Shown: positions 40,483 to 49,199, counted from the first letter of the stretch. The stretch: DNA of 64,000 bases from Rhodococcoides fascians A25f (GCF_000760935.2 NZ_CP049744.1:1240001-1304000), one strand, 5' to 3'. Notes: generated by a model not told the origin, from the letters alone. Numbers and translations are program-made.

Positions 40483-41427
40483 ATGACCGCCAACGATCTT
40501 CGCAACGGTGAGGCTTCGCGCACCGACCTGAGCGAACTGCTCGACGTCACCACGGCCGTGGATCTTGCCGATACGTCGGGTTTCACTGTCGACGACTCCG
40601 ATGACGACGACCCGGTTCTGCTGACGGTTCCCGACGGGCACGTCGTCGATACCTGGCGGGAGAACTACCCGTACGACGAGCGCATGACCCGGGCGGAATA
40701 CGACCTGGAGAAGCGCCTGCTGCAGATCGAACTGCTCAAGCTGCAGATGTGGACCAAAGAGACCGGTCGACGTCACGTCATCATCTTCGAGGGTCGTGAT
40801 GCTGCCGGTAAGGGTGGCACGATCAAGCGTTTCATGGAGCACCTGAACCCCCGCGGTGCCAGCGTCGTCGCCCTGGAGAAGCCGTCGGCCCGTGAGTCGA
40901 CGGAATGGTACTTCCAGCGGTACATCGCGCATCTGCCCGCCGCAGGCGAGATAGTCATGTTCGACAGGTCTTGGTACAACCGGGCAGGTGTGGAGCGCGT
41001 CATGGGTTTCTGCACCGACGAGCAGCACGCTCAGTTCGTCCGGCAGGCTCCACTGTTCGAGCAGATGCTCGTGGACGAGGGCATCAGTTTGACCAAGTTC
41101 TGGTTCTCGGTGTCGCAGCACGAGCAGCGCACCCGCTTCGCCATTCGGCAGGTCGACCCGGTGCGGCAATGGAAACTCTCGCCCATGGACCTTGCATCGC
41201 TGGACAAGTGGGACGCGTACACCGCTGCGAAGGAAGAGAGCTTTCGCGCTACCGACACCGACGTCGCACCGTGGACGGTCGTCAAGAGCAACGACAAGAA
41301 GCGCGCCCGCATCAACGCGATGCGTTTTGTGCTCAACAAATTCGACTATGCCAACAAGGACCCCGAAATCGTCGGTGAAACAGACCCATTGCTCGTGGGG
41401 CGCGCGAAAGACGTGATCGGCGAATAG
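40483..41427 (+). CDS. ppk2: Polyphosphate kinase 2
   Basis: A 314-residue PPK2-family kinase that transfers phosphate between polyphosphate and nucleotides. Walker A FEGRDAAGKGGTIKRF spans residues 102-117, and the Walker B/lid region MFDRSWYNRAGVERVMGF contains D161. The N-terminal 60 residues are acidic and variable. The start is uncertain: no close ribosome site, and an in-frame ATG lies 36 bases upstream. In C. glutamicum, from memory, a ppk2 gene adjoins the porA-porH peptides; here it is flanked by small peptide genes. Confidence 0.94.
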   Translation: MTANDLRNGEASRTDLSELLDVTTAVDLADTSGFTVDDSDDDDPVLLTVPDGHVVDTWRENYPYDERMTRAEYDLEKRLLQIELLKLQMWTKETGRRHVIIFEGRDAAGKGGTIKRFMEHLNPRGASVVALEKPSARESTEWYFQRYIAHLPAAGEIVMFDRSWYNRAGVERVMGFCTDEQHAQFVRQAPLFEQMLVDEGISLTKFWFSVSQHEQRTRFAIRQVDPVRQWKLSPMDLASLDKWDAYTAAKEESFRATDTDVAPWTVVKSNDKKRARINAMRFVLNKFDYANKDPEIVGETDPLLVGRAKDVIGE

Positions 41428-41539
41428 TTTTCGACCGGAACGCGGTGCGCTTTCCGGCAAAACGTTGCGGTACCGACTCTTCGGGATCTCGAGTTGGTAC
41501 CGGGTACTGCACCGGAGGTGCGTGTGCGGTAGGAACGAG

Positions 41540-41557
41540 GTAGGTCGTATCACCTAC
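41540..41557. promoter_or_regulatory. Inverted repeat before peptide 2
   Basis: GTAGGT, six bases, ACCTAC, followed three bases later by the perfect palindrome TGTACGTACA (41561-41570). Both lie within 52 bases of the peptide 2 start and may be a regulatory site or a leader structure. Confidence 0.35.
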
Positions 41558-41590
41558 GGCTGTACGTACACACGAGCATCAGGAGATCCC

Positions 41591-41704
41591 ATGGGTTCAG
41601 CAGCGCAGTTCATTTCCGACATTGCCACCGGAGTCTACGACGGCATCGTCGATGCGATCGTCGACCAGATCGTCGGCGTGCTGACGTCGGGTAGCGCCGC
41701 TTAA
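41591..41704 (+). CDS. Small amphipathic peptide 2 (37 aa)
   Basis: A 37-residue acidic peptide with a near-ideal AGGAG ribosome site five bases before the ATG. The middle GVYDGIVDAIVDQIVGVL would form an amphipathic helix with Ile/Val on one face and Asp on the other. It ends GSAA. It shares the G-I-x-D-A-I ... GSA pattern with peptide 1. A hairpin follows the stop. No signal peptide or lipobox. Function unknown; a PorH-like envelope peptide is the working idea. Confidence 0.7.
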   Translation: MGSAAQFISDIATGVYDGIVDAIVDQIVGVLTSGSAA

Positions 41705-41717
41705 ACAGTGCGTGACG

Positions 41718-41751
41718 TGCCGCGGTCGCCGTCGGGGGGGCGGCCGCGGCA
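41718..41751 (+). terminator. Hairpin after peptide 2
   Basis: TGCCGCGGTCGCC pairs with GGCGGCCGCGGCA (one T-G wobble) around an 8-base G-rich loop, 13 bases after the peptide 2 stop. There is no T run. Confidence 0.6.
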
Positions 41752-41866
41752 TCGGCGACGTCGTGACCGTTTTGTGATGGCTCACTAAGATTTTCGACTT
41801 TTAGTCCCGAATGCGTATACAGAACGTTATCTGGTCGGGTAGAAATCTTCTTGCAGAGGTAATCGA

Positions 41867-41880
41867 GTGACGACCGTCAC
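41867..41880. promoter_or_regulatory. CRP/GlxR-type site before peptide 3
   Basis: GTGACGACCGTCAC contains GTGA-N6-TCAC, the core of the CRP/GlxR motif also present twice at 27.1-27.3 kb. It ends 40 bases before the peptide 3 start. Confidence 0.4.
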
Positions 41881-41920
41881 GTTCGATCTGCACATCCCCC
41901 TCTATCAAGGAGTCTGTCGC

Positions 41921-41995
41921 ATGTCCGCTGAACTCGGTGACCTCTTCACAATCCTCCTCCAGCTCTTCTCGGGTATCAGTTCTTCCTCGGACTGA
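41921..41995 (+). CDS. Micro-peptide 3 (24 aa)
   Basis: A 24-residue peptide beginning MSAELGDLFTILLQLFSG and ending in four Ser and an Asp. Despite its size it has a consensus AAGGAG site eight bases before the ATG. The hydrophobic core ILLQL recurs in micro-peptide 4, with Ser residues following in both. The Ser-rich tail offers sites for O-acylation, which is how Corynebacterium PorA/PorH peptides are modified. Expression is likely but unproven. Confidence 0.6.
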   Translation: MSAELGDLFTILLQLFSGISSSSD

Positions 41996-42116
41996 CCGAC
42001 CGCCGCGCCGTGGGCCTGAAGGCCCGAACGGCTGACCGCAGTCTCTCGTCCGACGAACTTGCAACGGTTCACGATGCTGTGTCGGCATCGAATCGCCCTC
42101 TCTCGAAGGAGTTTTC

Positions 42117-42209
42117 ATGGAATTGCTCGCAATCCTGCTGCAGTTGCTCGCCCTCGGTAGCTCGGAAGGTACCGGCTCGGCCCTCGAGGTCCCCGGCCTG
42201 CCCTCCTGA
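42117..42209 (+). CDS. Micro-peptide 4 (30 aa)
   Basis: A 30-residue peptide beginning MELLAILLQLLALGSSEGTG, with a GAAGGAG ribosome site five bases before the ATG, one of the best in the window. It shares ILLQL and a Ser/Gly-rich tail with micro-peptide 3, 121 bases upstream. A strong hairpin lies 26 bases after the stop. It could be a membrane-active or envelope-anchored peptide; type I toxin is an alternative, though no antisense RNA gene is evident. Confidence 0.6.
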   Translation: MELLAILLQLLALGSSEGTGSALEVPGLPS

Positions 42210-42235
42210 TTCACGGCTTCCCGACCAACGGCTTC

Positions 42236-42268
42236 GAGCCGGGCCCGACGTACCGTCGGACCCGGCTC
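42236..42268 (+). terminator. Hairpin terminator after micro-peptide 4
   Basis: GAGCCGGGCCCGACG and CGTCGGACCCGGCTC pair at 14 of 15 positions around TAC. It is placed to end the micro-peptide transcript before the next gene. Confidence 0.75.
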
Positions 42269-42448
42269 TCGTCGTTCGAGGCGTCATGCGTTCGATCGAA
42301 AAGATCTGTACGACTCGATGATTCACCAGCGATCCGGTAGTCCTGAGCCCTATCGTCGCTGCGGCCGGTAACTCCCGGCCGATCATTCGGTGAGGTAGAC
42401 CCTCGGGGGATGGACAGTCGAAATCCCGCTCCGTCATAGGGTGGGCCG

Positions 42449-43282
42449 ATGCAGACGGTTCCGATTCAGATGCCCGACGGTTCGACGGTGCCGGTGTCGC
42501 TGTTCCCCGGCGAAGGACGTGACGATGCGCCTGTGATCGTCGTCCTTCCCGGCCTTGGTATTCCCGGGGGTTACTACCGTTTGTTCGCCGAGGCGCTCGT
42601 CGCGCGCGGGTTCCATGCCGCGATAGGCGACCTACGCGGTCAGGGCGACAGTGTCCCGAAACCGAGTTCGGCGAGTCGGTACGGCTACCAAGAATTGGTG
42701 TCGGTCGATTTTCCGGCGATCTTCGAGGTGGTTCGGGAGCAGTTCCCGGAGGCGACGCCCTACCTTCTCGGTCACAGCATGGGTGGGCAGCTCGGGTCGA
42801 TGTACGCCGCCCGTATCCGCGGCAGGCTCGGCGGGTTGATTCTGGTGGCGTCCGGGTCGCCGTATCACCGTGGCTTCGGCACGACCCGCGGCGTGCCGCT
42901 GTACGTGGGCGCGGCCGCCATGGCGATCACCAGCAGCATCGCCGGATTCTGGCCCGGGGACCGAATCGGTATCGGCGGTTTCGGTCGTCAATCGCGTGTC
43001 CTCATCGACGATTGGTCCCGATTCGCGCGCACCGGATCGATCGAGCCGGCGGGGGCGGACATGGACTACGAGGAGCGCATGGGCCGGCTGACGCTTCCGG
43101 TGCTCGCGGTGACCATCGAAGGTGACGACCTCGCACCGCGCGGCTCGATGGACAACCTCGTCCGCAAGCTCGTTAGTGCCGACGTCACTTCGAAGCACGT
43201 GGACGAGCCGCTCGGTCACAACGGCTGGATCCGTAACCCCACCGCGGTGGCCGACCTCGTCGCCGAGTGGATGCACAAGTAG
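42449..43282 (+). CDS. Alpha/beta hydrolase
   Basis: A 277-residue serine hydrolase of the lysophospholipase-like type. The nucleophile elbow is GHSMGGQLG, and the oxyanion region is VVLPGLGIPGGYYRLFAEAL. The late His is in EPLGHNGW. There is no signal peptide. It lies between the micro-peptide genes and a mycolyltransferase and may act on acyl esters; the substrate is unknown. Confidence 0.85.
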   Translation: MQTVPIQMPDGSTVPVSLFPGEGRDDAPVIVVLPGLGIPGGYYRLFAEALVARGFHAAIGDLRGQGDSVPKPSSASRYGYQELVSVDFPAIFEVVREQFPEATPYLLGHSMGGQLGSMYAARIRGRLGGLILVASGSPYHRGFGTTRGVPLYVGAAAMAITSSIAGFWPGDRIGIGGFGRQSRVLIDDWSRFARTGSIEPAGADMDYEERMGRLTLPVLAVTIEGDDLAPRGSMDNLVRKLVSADVTSKHVDEPLGHNGWIRNPTAVADLVAEWMHK

Positions 43283-43391
43283 ATCACTCGAATTAACTTT
43301 TGGTTTTTCACCCACTAGTCGTCACTTCTACATACTTTCGGTTCGTTTTGGTGTAGAAAGCTTTTGAACCAACAATTGTTCGACGACGTTA

Positions 43392-44477
43392 GTGAGCACG
43401 ACTATGAACGGCGTGGGGGATTCTATTCGTCGACGCAGGGGTGGGACGAGGGTCGTCCGGTCGTCCAGAGGGCGCAGACTGGCAGTTCTGTGTGTGGCCG
43501 CCTGCATGACGGCAGTGGTGCACCCTCTCGCGAACGCGACGCCGATCGACCCGCTGTCGATTCCGTCCACATCGTCCTACGTGGTGCGCACCGAGGCGAC
43601 CGACGACGTGGCCATGACCGCGTTCGTCCACTCGGCGGCGATGGATCGAACGATTCCCCTCGAGATTCTGCGCTCACCCGACCGGACGGCACCGAGTCCC
43701 ACGCTGTACCTGCTCAACGGTGCGGGCGGCGGAACCGACGGAATGGACTGGTACACCCAAACCGACGTCGTATCCTTCTTCGCCGACAAGAACGTCAACG
43801 TGGTGACGCCGGTGGGTGGGGCCTACTCCTACTACACGGACTGGCAGCACGACGATCCCGTCCTCGGCCGCAACAAGTGGGCGACGTTCCTGGCGGACGA
43901 ACTGCCCCCGCTCATCGACGACCTGCTGGACACCGATGGGCGCAATGCTATTGCCGGTATCTCGATGGCGGCGACATCGGTACTGAATCTGGCGATTCGG
44001 AATCCGGGGCTCTACAAGGCCGTCGGCTCGTACAGCGGCTGTGCTTCGACGACCGATGCGTTGGGCAAGGCGTACGTCAAAACGGTCGTGTCCATGGCGC
44101 TCGGTGCGAACGTGGCGAACATGTGGGGACCGGACAACGACCCGGATTGGATTCGCAACGACGCTGTGGTCAATGCCGAAAGTCTGCGTGGCACAGCGCT
44201 GTACGTCTCCAACGGCAGTGGTCTGGCCGGTGCGTCGGACACTCTGGACGGGACCAATCCCAACGGACCGGGCTTCGTGCTGCTCAACCAGATGGTCGTG
44301 GGCGGTGCTATCGAGGTAGCCACCGGCGACTGCACTCGGCGTTTGAAGACCGCCCTCGAACGGCTCGACATTCCGGCTCATTTCGAGCTCCGTGACCGGG
44401 GTACCCACTCGTGGGGTTACTGGCAGACCGACCTGCACAACTCGTGGCCGATGTTCGAGGCCGCTCTCGCCGGGTGA
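43392..44477 (+). CDS. Secreted mycolyltransferase/esterase (antigen 85 family)
   Basis: A 361-residue exported enzyme of the antigen 85/corynebacterial mycolyltransferase family, which moves mycolic acids onto trehalose, arabinogalactan or, in Corynebacterium, serine of small porins. A signal peptide ends near LANA (residue 49). The nucleophile is S191 in AGISMAATSV, and the C-terminal GTHSWGYW carries the catalytic His. The start is GTG or the ATG four codons later; neither has a clear ribosome site. The upstream gap is A/T-rich, so it is probably transcribed alone. It ends directly against the convergent peptidase gene. Confidence 0.88.
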   Translation: MSTTMNGVGDSIRRRRGGTRVVRSSRGRRLAVLCVAACMTAVVHPLANATPIDPLSIPSTSSYVVRTEATDDVAMTAFVHSAAMDRTIPLEILRSPDRTAPSPTLYLLNGAGGGTDGMDWYTQTDVVSFFADKNVNVVTPVGGAYSYYTDWQHDDPVLGRNKWATFLADELPPLIDDLLDTDGRNAIAGISMAATSVLNLAIRNPGLYKAVGSYSGCASTTDALGKAYVKTVVSMALGANVANMWGPDNDPDWIRNDAVVNAESLRGTALYVSNGSGLAGASDTLDGTNPNGPGFVLLNQMVVGGAIEVATGDCTRRLKTALERLDIPAHFELRDRGTHSWGYWQTDLHNSWPMFEAALAG

Positions 44478-46550
44478 TCAGCGGTCTCCCCCTAGGTGTC
44501 GCCACAGAAACTCGTAGGTCAACGCCGTCTTGAAGGCCAACTGCGCATTGTCCGACGCCCCGCCGTGCCCACCTTCGATGTTCTCGTAGTAGCTCACGTC
44601 GTGGCCGAGTTCGGCCAGTGATGCGGCCATCTTGCGAGCGTGTCCGGGGTGGACGCGGTCGTCCCTCGTCGACGTCGCGATCAAGATCGGTGGGTACCGG
44701 CGCTCCGACGCGGGCACCACGTTCTGATACGGGGAGTACTGCGAGATGAACTCCCACTCGTCCGGGTCGTCCGGGTCGCCGTACTCGGCCACCCAGGACG
44801 CGCCCGCGAGCAGCAGGTGGTACCGCTTCATGTCCAGTAGCGGGACCTGGCATACCAACGCTCCGAACAGTTCCGGGTACTTCGTCACCATGATGCCCAT
44901 CAACAGGCCGCCATTGCTACCGCCCTGCGCGGCCAGCCGATCGGTGGTGGTGATGCCTCGGGTGACGAGATCGCGTGCGACAGCGGCGAAGTCCTCGTGC
45001 ACCAGATGGCGTCCGGCGCGCAGTACCTGGGTGTGCCAGGACGGCCCGTACTCACCGCCGCCGCGGATGTTGGCCACGACGTAGGTGCCACCACGTTCGA
45101 GCCACGCCCGTCCGGTTGCGCCGCTGTAGCCGGGGGTCATCGAGATCTCGAAGCCGCCGTAGCCGTACAGCAGCGTGGGACCGGGCCCGGAATCGGCGCG
45201 GCGGACGACGAAGTAGGGGATCTGTGTTCCGTCGTCCGAGCGGGCGAAGAACTGCTCCACCGTCATACCGTCGGCGTCGAAGAACCCCGGGGCCTGCTTG
45301 AGGATCTCGAGTTCTGCTCCCACCGTGCCGAGCAGGAGCGTCGCCGGAGTGAGATAGCCGGAGGAGGAGAGAAAGAACTCGTCACCGTTCTCCTCGGCGT
45401 CGGTGCCGACGATCTCGGTGGACGTCAGGTCCGACAACCCGTCGATGGTGGTCGTGTCCCACTCCCTCGTGCGCGTTTTGCGTCCTTCCAGGTACGCAAA
45501 ACGCGCACGAGGGGTGAGGACGTGCAACTGCGTTCGTACGTCCTGCAGCGTCACCAACAGCAGGTAGTTCTCGGTCCAGGCGTACTGATGTAACGAAGTA
45601 TGCTCGTCCGGGGCGAACAGAACTGTCAAAGATGCTGTGCCGGACATGAACTCGTCGAAATCTGCAGCGAGCAGTGCACCGGCCGGGTAGGTGGTGTCGC
45701 CGACGGTCCACGGCGTCATGGTCCGAACCAGCAACCACCTCTCGTGCACCGAGGTCGACGCATCGGTCGGCGTCGAGATCAGCGTCAGATCGGACCCATC
45801 GAGCAGGTAGGTCTCGGAGTTGTAGAAGTCGGTGGCCCGCTGGACGAAGTCGCGTTCGAAGCCGGGGGTGCGGTCGTGCCAGGCGGAGATCGAGATGTCC
45901 TGTGCTTCACCCTCGAAGACGGTCTCGGCCTCGACGAGGGGAGTGCCGCGCCGCCACCGCTTGGTGATCCGCGGGTAACCCGATTCGGTCAGTGAACCGG
46001 GTCCGAAATCGGTTCCGACGAAGACGGTGTCGGCATCGATCCAGCCGATGTCGGTCTTGGCCTCGGGTAGCGCGAATCCGCCGTCTTCCGGGGCGCGGAA
46101 CGTGCGGGAGTCGAGATCGAACTCACGGACCACCGTCGCGTCGGCTCCGCCGCGCGAAAGAGTGACCAGCGCCAGCCGCTGATCGGGCCGCAGCACCTGG
46201 GCACCGCCCCAGACCCAGTTCTCACCCTCGCTCTCGGCCAGCGCGTCGAGATCGAGCAGCACGTCCCACACCGGATTCTCGGTTCGGTATTCGTCCATCG
46301 TGGTTCGACGCCAGAGACCGCGGACGTGCTCGCCGTCGCGCCAGAAGTTGTACAGGAACTGCCCGCGGCGTCGGGCGTACGGAATGCGGGCGTCGGTGTC
46401 GAGAATCTCTCGGATGCTCGCCTCGGTGGCCTCGAAGGCCGGACCGCTCAGCGCCTCGACCGTCACCTCGTTCTTCTCGCGCACCCACGCGAGCGCAGCG
46501 TCGCCGGTGACGTCTTCGAGCCAGAGGTACGGGTCGTCCGAAATTGCCAT
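44478..46550 (-). CDS. Prolyl oligopeptidase family serine peptidase (S9)
   Basis: A 690-residue peptidase with an N-terminal beta-propeller and a C-terminal alpha/beta hydrolase domain. Catalytic motifs are GGSNGGLLMG (Ser), TSTRDDRVHP (Asp) and EGGHGGASD (His). Residues 347-362 (PRARFAYLEGRKTRTR) are encoded by a near-perfect 50-base palindrome that looks like an inserted repeat read in frame within the propeller. The reading frame is intact. No signal peptide, so cytoplasmic. The gene ends directly against the mycolyltransferase. Confidence 0.92.
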   Translation of the reverse strand: MAISDDPYLWLEDVTGDAALAWVREKNEVTVEALSGPAFEATEASIREILDTDARIPYARRRGQFLYNFWRDGEHVRGLWRRTTMDEYRTENPVWDVLLDLDALAESEGENWVWGGAQVLRPDQRLALVTLSRGGADATVVREFDLDSRTFRAPEDGGFALPEAKTDIGWIDADTVFVGTDFGPGSLTESGYPRITKRWRRGTPLVEAETVFEGEAQDISISAWHDRTPGFERDFVQRATDFYNSETYLLDGSDLTLISTPTDASTSVHERWLLVRTMTPWTVGDTTYPAGALLAADFDEFMSGTASLTVLFAPDEHTSLHQYAWTENYLLLVTLQDVRTQLHVLTPRARFAYLEGRKTRTREWDTTTIDGLSDLTSTEIVGTDAEENGDEFFLSSSGYLTPATLLLGTVGAELEILKQAPGFFDADGMTVEQFFARSDDGTQIPYFVVRRADSGPGPTLLYGYGGFEISMTPGYSGATGRAWLERGGTYVVANIRGGGEYGPSWHTQVLRAGRHLVHEDFAAVARDLVTRGITTTDRLAAQGGSNGGLLMGIMVTKYPELFGALVCQVPLLDMKRYHLLLAGASWVAEYGDPDDPDEWEFISQYSPYQNVVPASERRYPPILIATSTRDDRVHPGHARKMAASLAELGHDVSYYENIEGGHGGASDNAQLAFKTALTYEFLWRHLGGDR
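45464..45513. repeat. Palindromic element inside the S9 peptidase gene
   Basis: Perfect 20-base arms (CCCTCGTGCGCGTTTTGCGT and its complement at 45494-45513) surround a 10-base loop. The whole element is translated in frame on the reverse strand as 16 residues. Intergenic palindromes with similar cores are common in rhodococci as far as I recall, but no second copy was seen in this window. Confidence 0.8.
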
Positions 46551-46665
46551 TCCACAGTTCTAGCAGCAGACGCGTCCTCGGGTCGGCCGGTGATCGAGAG
46601 GCTACCGACGGGTAACGAAGACCAGGTCGAGACAGTGCGGCAGAGCACGACTACGCTGGGGCCTC

Positions 46666-48081
46666 GTGACCTCACACTATGACGTCGTTGTCCTCGGAGC
46701 CGGTCCCGGTGGGTACGTCGCTGCTATCCGCGCGGCACAACTCGGACTCAGCACTGCCATCATCGAGAAGAAGTACTGGGGCGGTGTGTGCCTGAACGTC
46801 GGCTGCATCCCCTCCAAAGCCCTTCTCCGTAACGCCGAGTTGGCGCATCTCTTCACCAAAGAGGCCAAGCTGTTCGGTATTTCCGGTGAAGCGTCCTTCG
46901 ACTTCGGCGCGGCATTCGACCGCAGCCGCAAGGTCGCCGACGGCCGCGTCAAGGGCATCCACTTCTTGATGAAGAAGAACAAGATCCCCGAGTACGACGG
47001 CCAGGGCACGTTCACCGATGCCAACACCATCGAGGTCGAGCTGACCAAGGGTGGCACCGAGACGATCACGTTCGACAACGCGATCATCGCCACCGGTAGC
47101 ACCACCAAGCTGCTCCCCGGAACCGAGCTGAGCAAGAACGTCGTCACGTACGAAGAGCAGATCATGACCAAGGATCTGCCGGGTTCGATCCTGATCGTCG
47201 GTGCCGGTGCCATCGGCATGGAGTTCGGCTACGTGCTCAAGAACTACGGCGTCGACGTCACCATCGTCGAGTTCCTCGATCGGGCGCTCCCGAACGAGGA
47301 CAAGGACGTCTCGAAGGAAATCGAGAAGCAGTACAAGAAGCTCGGCGTCAAGGTCATCACCGGTGCAGGCGTGCAGAGCATCGACGACGACGGCTCCAAG
47401 GTCACCGTCGAGATCAAGCACAACAAGTCCGGTGAGAGCGAGACCTTCACCGTCGACAAGGTGATGCAGTCCGTCGGATTCGCCCCTCGAGTCGAAGGAT
47501 TCGGCCTCGAGAAGACCGGTGTCGAGCTCACCGATCGCGGTGCCATCGGCATCACGAACACGATGCAGACCAACGTCCCGCACATCTACGCCATCGGCGA
47601 CGTCACCGCCAAGCTCCAGCTCGCCCACGTGGCGGAGGCGCAGGCCGTCGTGGCTGCCGAAACCATCGGCGGCGCAGAGACATTGCCGATCGACGACTAC
47701 CGGATGATGCCGCGCGCCACGTTCTGCCAGCCGCAGGTCGCCAGCTTCGGTCTCACCGAGGACCAGGCCCGCGAAGAAGCGCAGGCTCGTGGATCCGACA
47801 TCAAGGTCGCGAACTTCCCGTTCGCCGCCAACGGCAAGGCCCACGGCCTGGGCGACGCGACGGGCTTCGTCAAGCTCATCGCCGACACCGAGCACGGCGA
47901 GCTGCTCGGCGGCCACCTCATCGGACCGGACGTCTCCGAGCTGCTGCCCGAGCTGACCCTGGCTCAGAAGTGGGATCTGACGGTCAACGAGCTGGCCCGC
48001 AACGTCCACACGCACCCGACTCTGTCGGAGGCACTGCAGGAAGCGATCCACGGCCTCGCAGGCCACATGATCAACTTCTGA
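46666..48081 (+). CDS. lpdA: Dihydrolipoyl dehydrogenase
   Basis: A 471-residue FAD disulfide oxidoreductase, the E3 component of 2-oxoacid dehydrogenase complexes. The FAD motif [12 protein letters not shown] and redox disulfide [13 protein letters not shown] (C42, C47) are canonical, as is the NAD motif [15 protein letters not shown] and the C-terminal HTHPTLSE with the active-site His-Glu. The GTG has no ribosome site, but TACGCT lies about 10 bases upstream, so a leaderless message is possible. It stands alone. Confidence 0.96.
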   Translation: MTSHYDVVVLGAGPGGYVAAIRAAQLGLSTAIIEKKYWGGVCLNVGCIPSKALLRNAELAHLFTKEAKLFGISGEASFDFGAAFDRSRKVADGRVKGIHFLMKKNKIPEYDGQGTFTDANTIEVELTKGGTETITFDNAIIATGSTTKLLPGTELSKNVVTYEEQIMTKDLPGSILIVGAGAIGMEFGYVLKNYGVDVTIVEFLDRALPNEDKDVSKEIEKQYKKLGVKVITGAGVQSIDDDGSKVTVEIKHNKSGESETFTVDKVMQSVGFAPRVEGFGLEKTGVELTDRGAIGITNTMQTNVPHIYAIGDVTAKLQLAHVAEAQAVVAAETIGGAETLPIDDYRMMPRATFCQPQVASFGLTEDQAREEAQARGSDIKVANFPFAANGKAHGLGDATGFVKLIADTEHGELLGGHLIGPDVSELLPELTLAQKWDLTVNELARNVHTHPTLSEALQEAIHGLAGHMINF

Positions 48082-48098
48082 TCCTCTCCCCGGAACAC

Positions 48099-48132
48099 AA
48101 CGGCGGCGACCACTTCGGTGGTCGCCGCCGTT
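48099..48132. terminator. Terminator after lpdA
   Basis: AACGGCGGCGACCAC and GTGGTCGCCGCCGTT form a perfect 15-bp stem with a TTCG tetraloop, between the convergent lpdA and M48 protease genes. Confidence 0.88.
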
Positions 48133-48149
48133 CGTTCTGTGTGCTCTGC

Positions 48150-49199
48150 CTACGACTTTCGCCAGTGATCGAAGCGGCCCTTGATGTCCGACGCCACGTC
48201 GCCGATTCCGTTGCCGACGGCGTCGACGGCACCGGTGAAGCCACTTCCGATGTCGCGAACCGTCTTGATCAGCGGGTCCTCCGAGGTGTCGAAGTTGTTC
48301 TTGTAGGTGCGCGCCGCGTTACGGAACTCCTCCGCCACCTTGGCCTCGTGGTCGGTGGACCTGCGCGGGTAGTCGCCCCGCAGTACGGTCGCGTACTCGC
48401 CGCTGTCGACCCACTTCTTCAGCTCGGCGGCGCGCAGAACGGAGAAGGGATGCGAGAGGAGTTCGAGATTGAGCAGCTTGAGCACGCCGTCACGCAGATC
48501 CCCACTGGACTCGTACTCGGCAGCTTGCTGGAGGAATGCGTCGACGTCGATCTCGCTGATGCGTGCGCCGCCCGCCAACTTGAGCTGCACGCGGATCGCG
48601 GTGTGCACATCCTGTCCGCACAGCAATCCTGCTCTGTCGCCGGATAATTCGGATTTGCGCTGCCATTCCATCAATCCTGCAATGACCGCGCGCAGGGCCC
48701 AGCCGCCCACCGGAACCCAGCCGACGGTGCCGGCGAGGCGCATCAGATGCATCAGCACGGTGCGATACACCGCGTGACCGGACAGCGCGTGGCCCAGTTC
48801 GTGGCCGACGACGAATCGCTGCTCCTCGTAGGTCATGATGTCGAGCATGCCGGTGGTCAGGACGATGAACGGGCGGTCCATGCCGATGGTGAACGCGTTG
48901 ACCATCGGCGACTGAACCACGAACAGTTCGGGTGTCTCCTCGGCCCCGAGAATCTGCACGCAGTCGGTGCGCAGGTCGTTCAAGTCCTTGAATTGGCGTT
49001 CGTCGACGCGCACCGCGGTGGCGAGGTACATCAGGCGATGCTGTCGTTCGCGCAACAGACCCGACAGCGTGCGCAGAACGGTGTCGAACCCTTTGAGGGT
49101 GCGCAGTGTGACCAGGGCAGCTCGGTCCGACGGGTGCTCCCACGTGCGAGAGGAGATATCGGGGAATTCGATGCGAGTGCGATCCGGAGGGGTGGTCAA
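48150..49199 (-). CDS. M48 family metallopeptidase
   Basis: A 349-residue zinc peptidase. The zinc motif HELGHALSGH has H133 and H137, and the third ligand is E184 in SELSGDRAG. The hydrophobic stretch at about 148-178 may be a membrane hairpin, as in HtpX-like proteases. The C-terminal 100 residues are hydrophilic. The TTG start is supported by GGGAG seven bases upstream. Role: membrane protein or envelope quality control, by family analogy. Confidence 0.88.
   Translation of the reverse strand: MTTPPDRTRIEFPDISSRTWEHPSDRAALVTLRTLKGFDTVLRTLSGLLRERQHRLMYLATAVRVDERQFKDLNDLRTDCVQILGAEETPELFVVQSPMVNAFTIGMDRPFIVLTTGMLDIMTYEEQRFVVGHELGHALSGHAVYRTVLMHLMRLAGTVGWVPVGGWALRAVIAGLMEWQRKSELSGDRAGLLCGQDVHTAIRVQLKLAGGARISEIDVDAFLQQAAEYESSGDLRDGVLKLLNLELLSHPFSVLRAAELKKWVDSGEYATVLRGDYPRRSTDHEAKVAEEFRNAARTYKNNFDTSEDPLIKTVRDIGSGFTGAVDAVGNGIGDVASDIKGRFDHWRKS

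Noticed and set aside
41591..42209. Type I toxin interpretation of the micro-peptides
   Set aside because: It could not be excluded, but no divergent antisense RNA promoter or direct-repeat arrangement was seen, and two strong ribosome sites argue for ordinary expression.
46672..48066. 464-codon reverse frame over lpdA
   Set aside because: It mirrors lpdA in the opposite frame and has no domain pattern.
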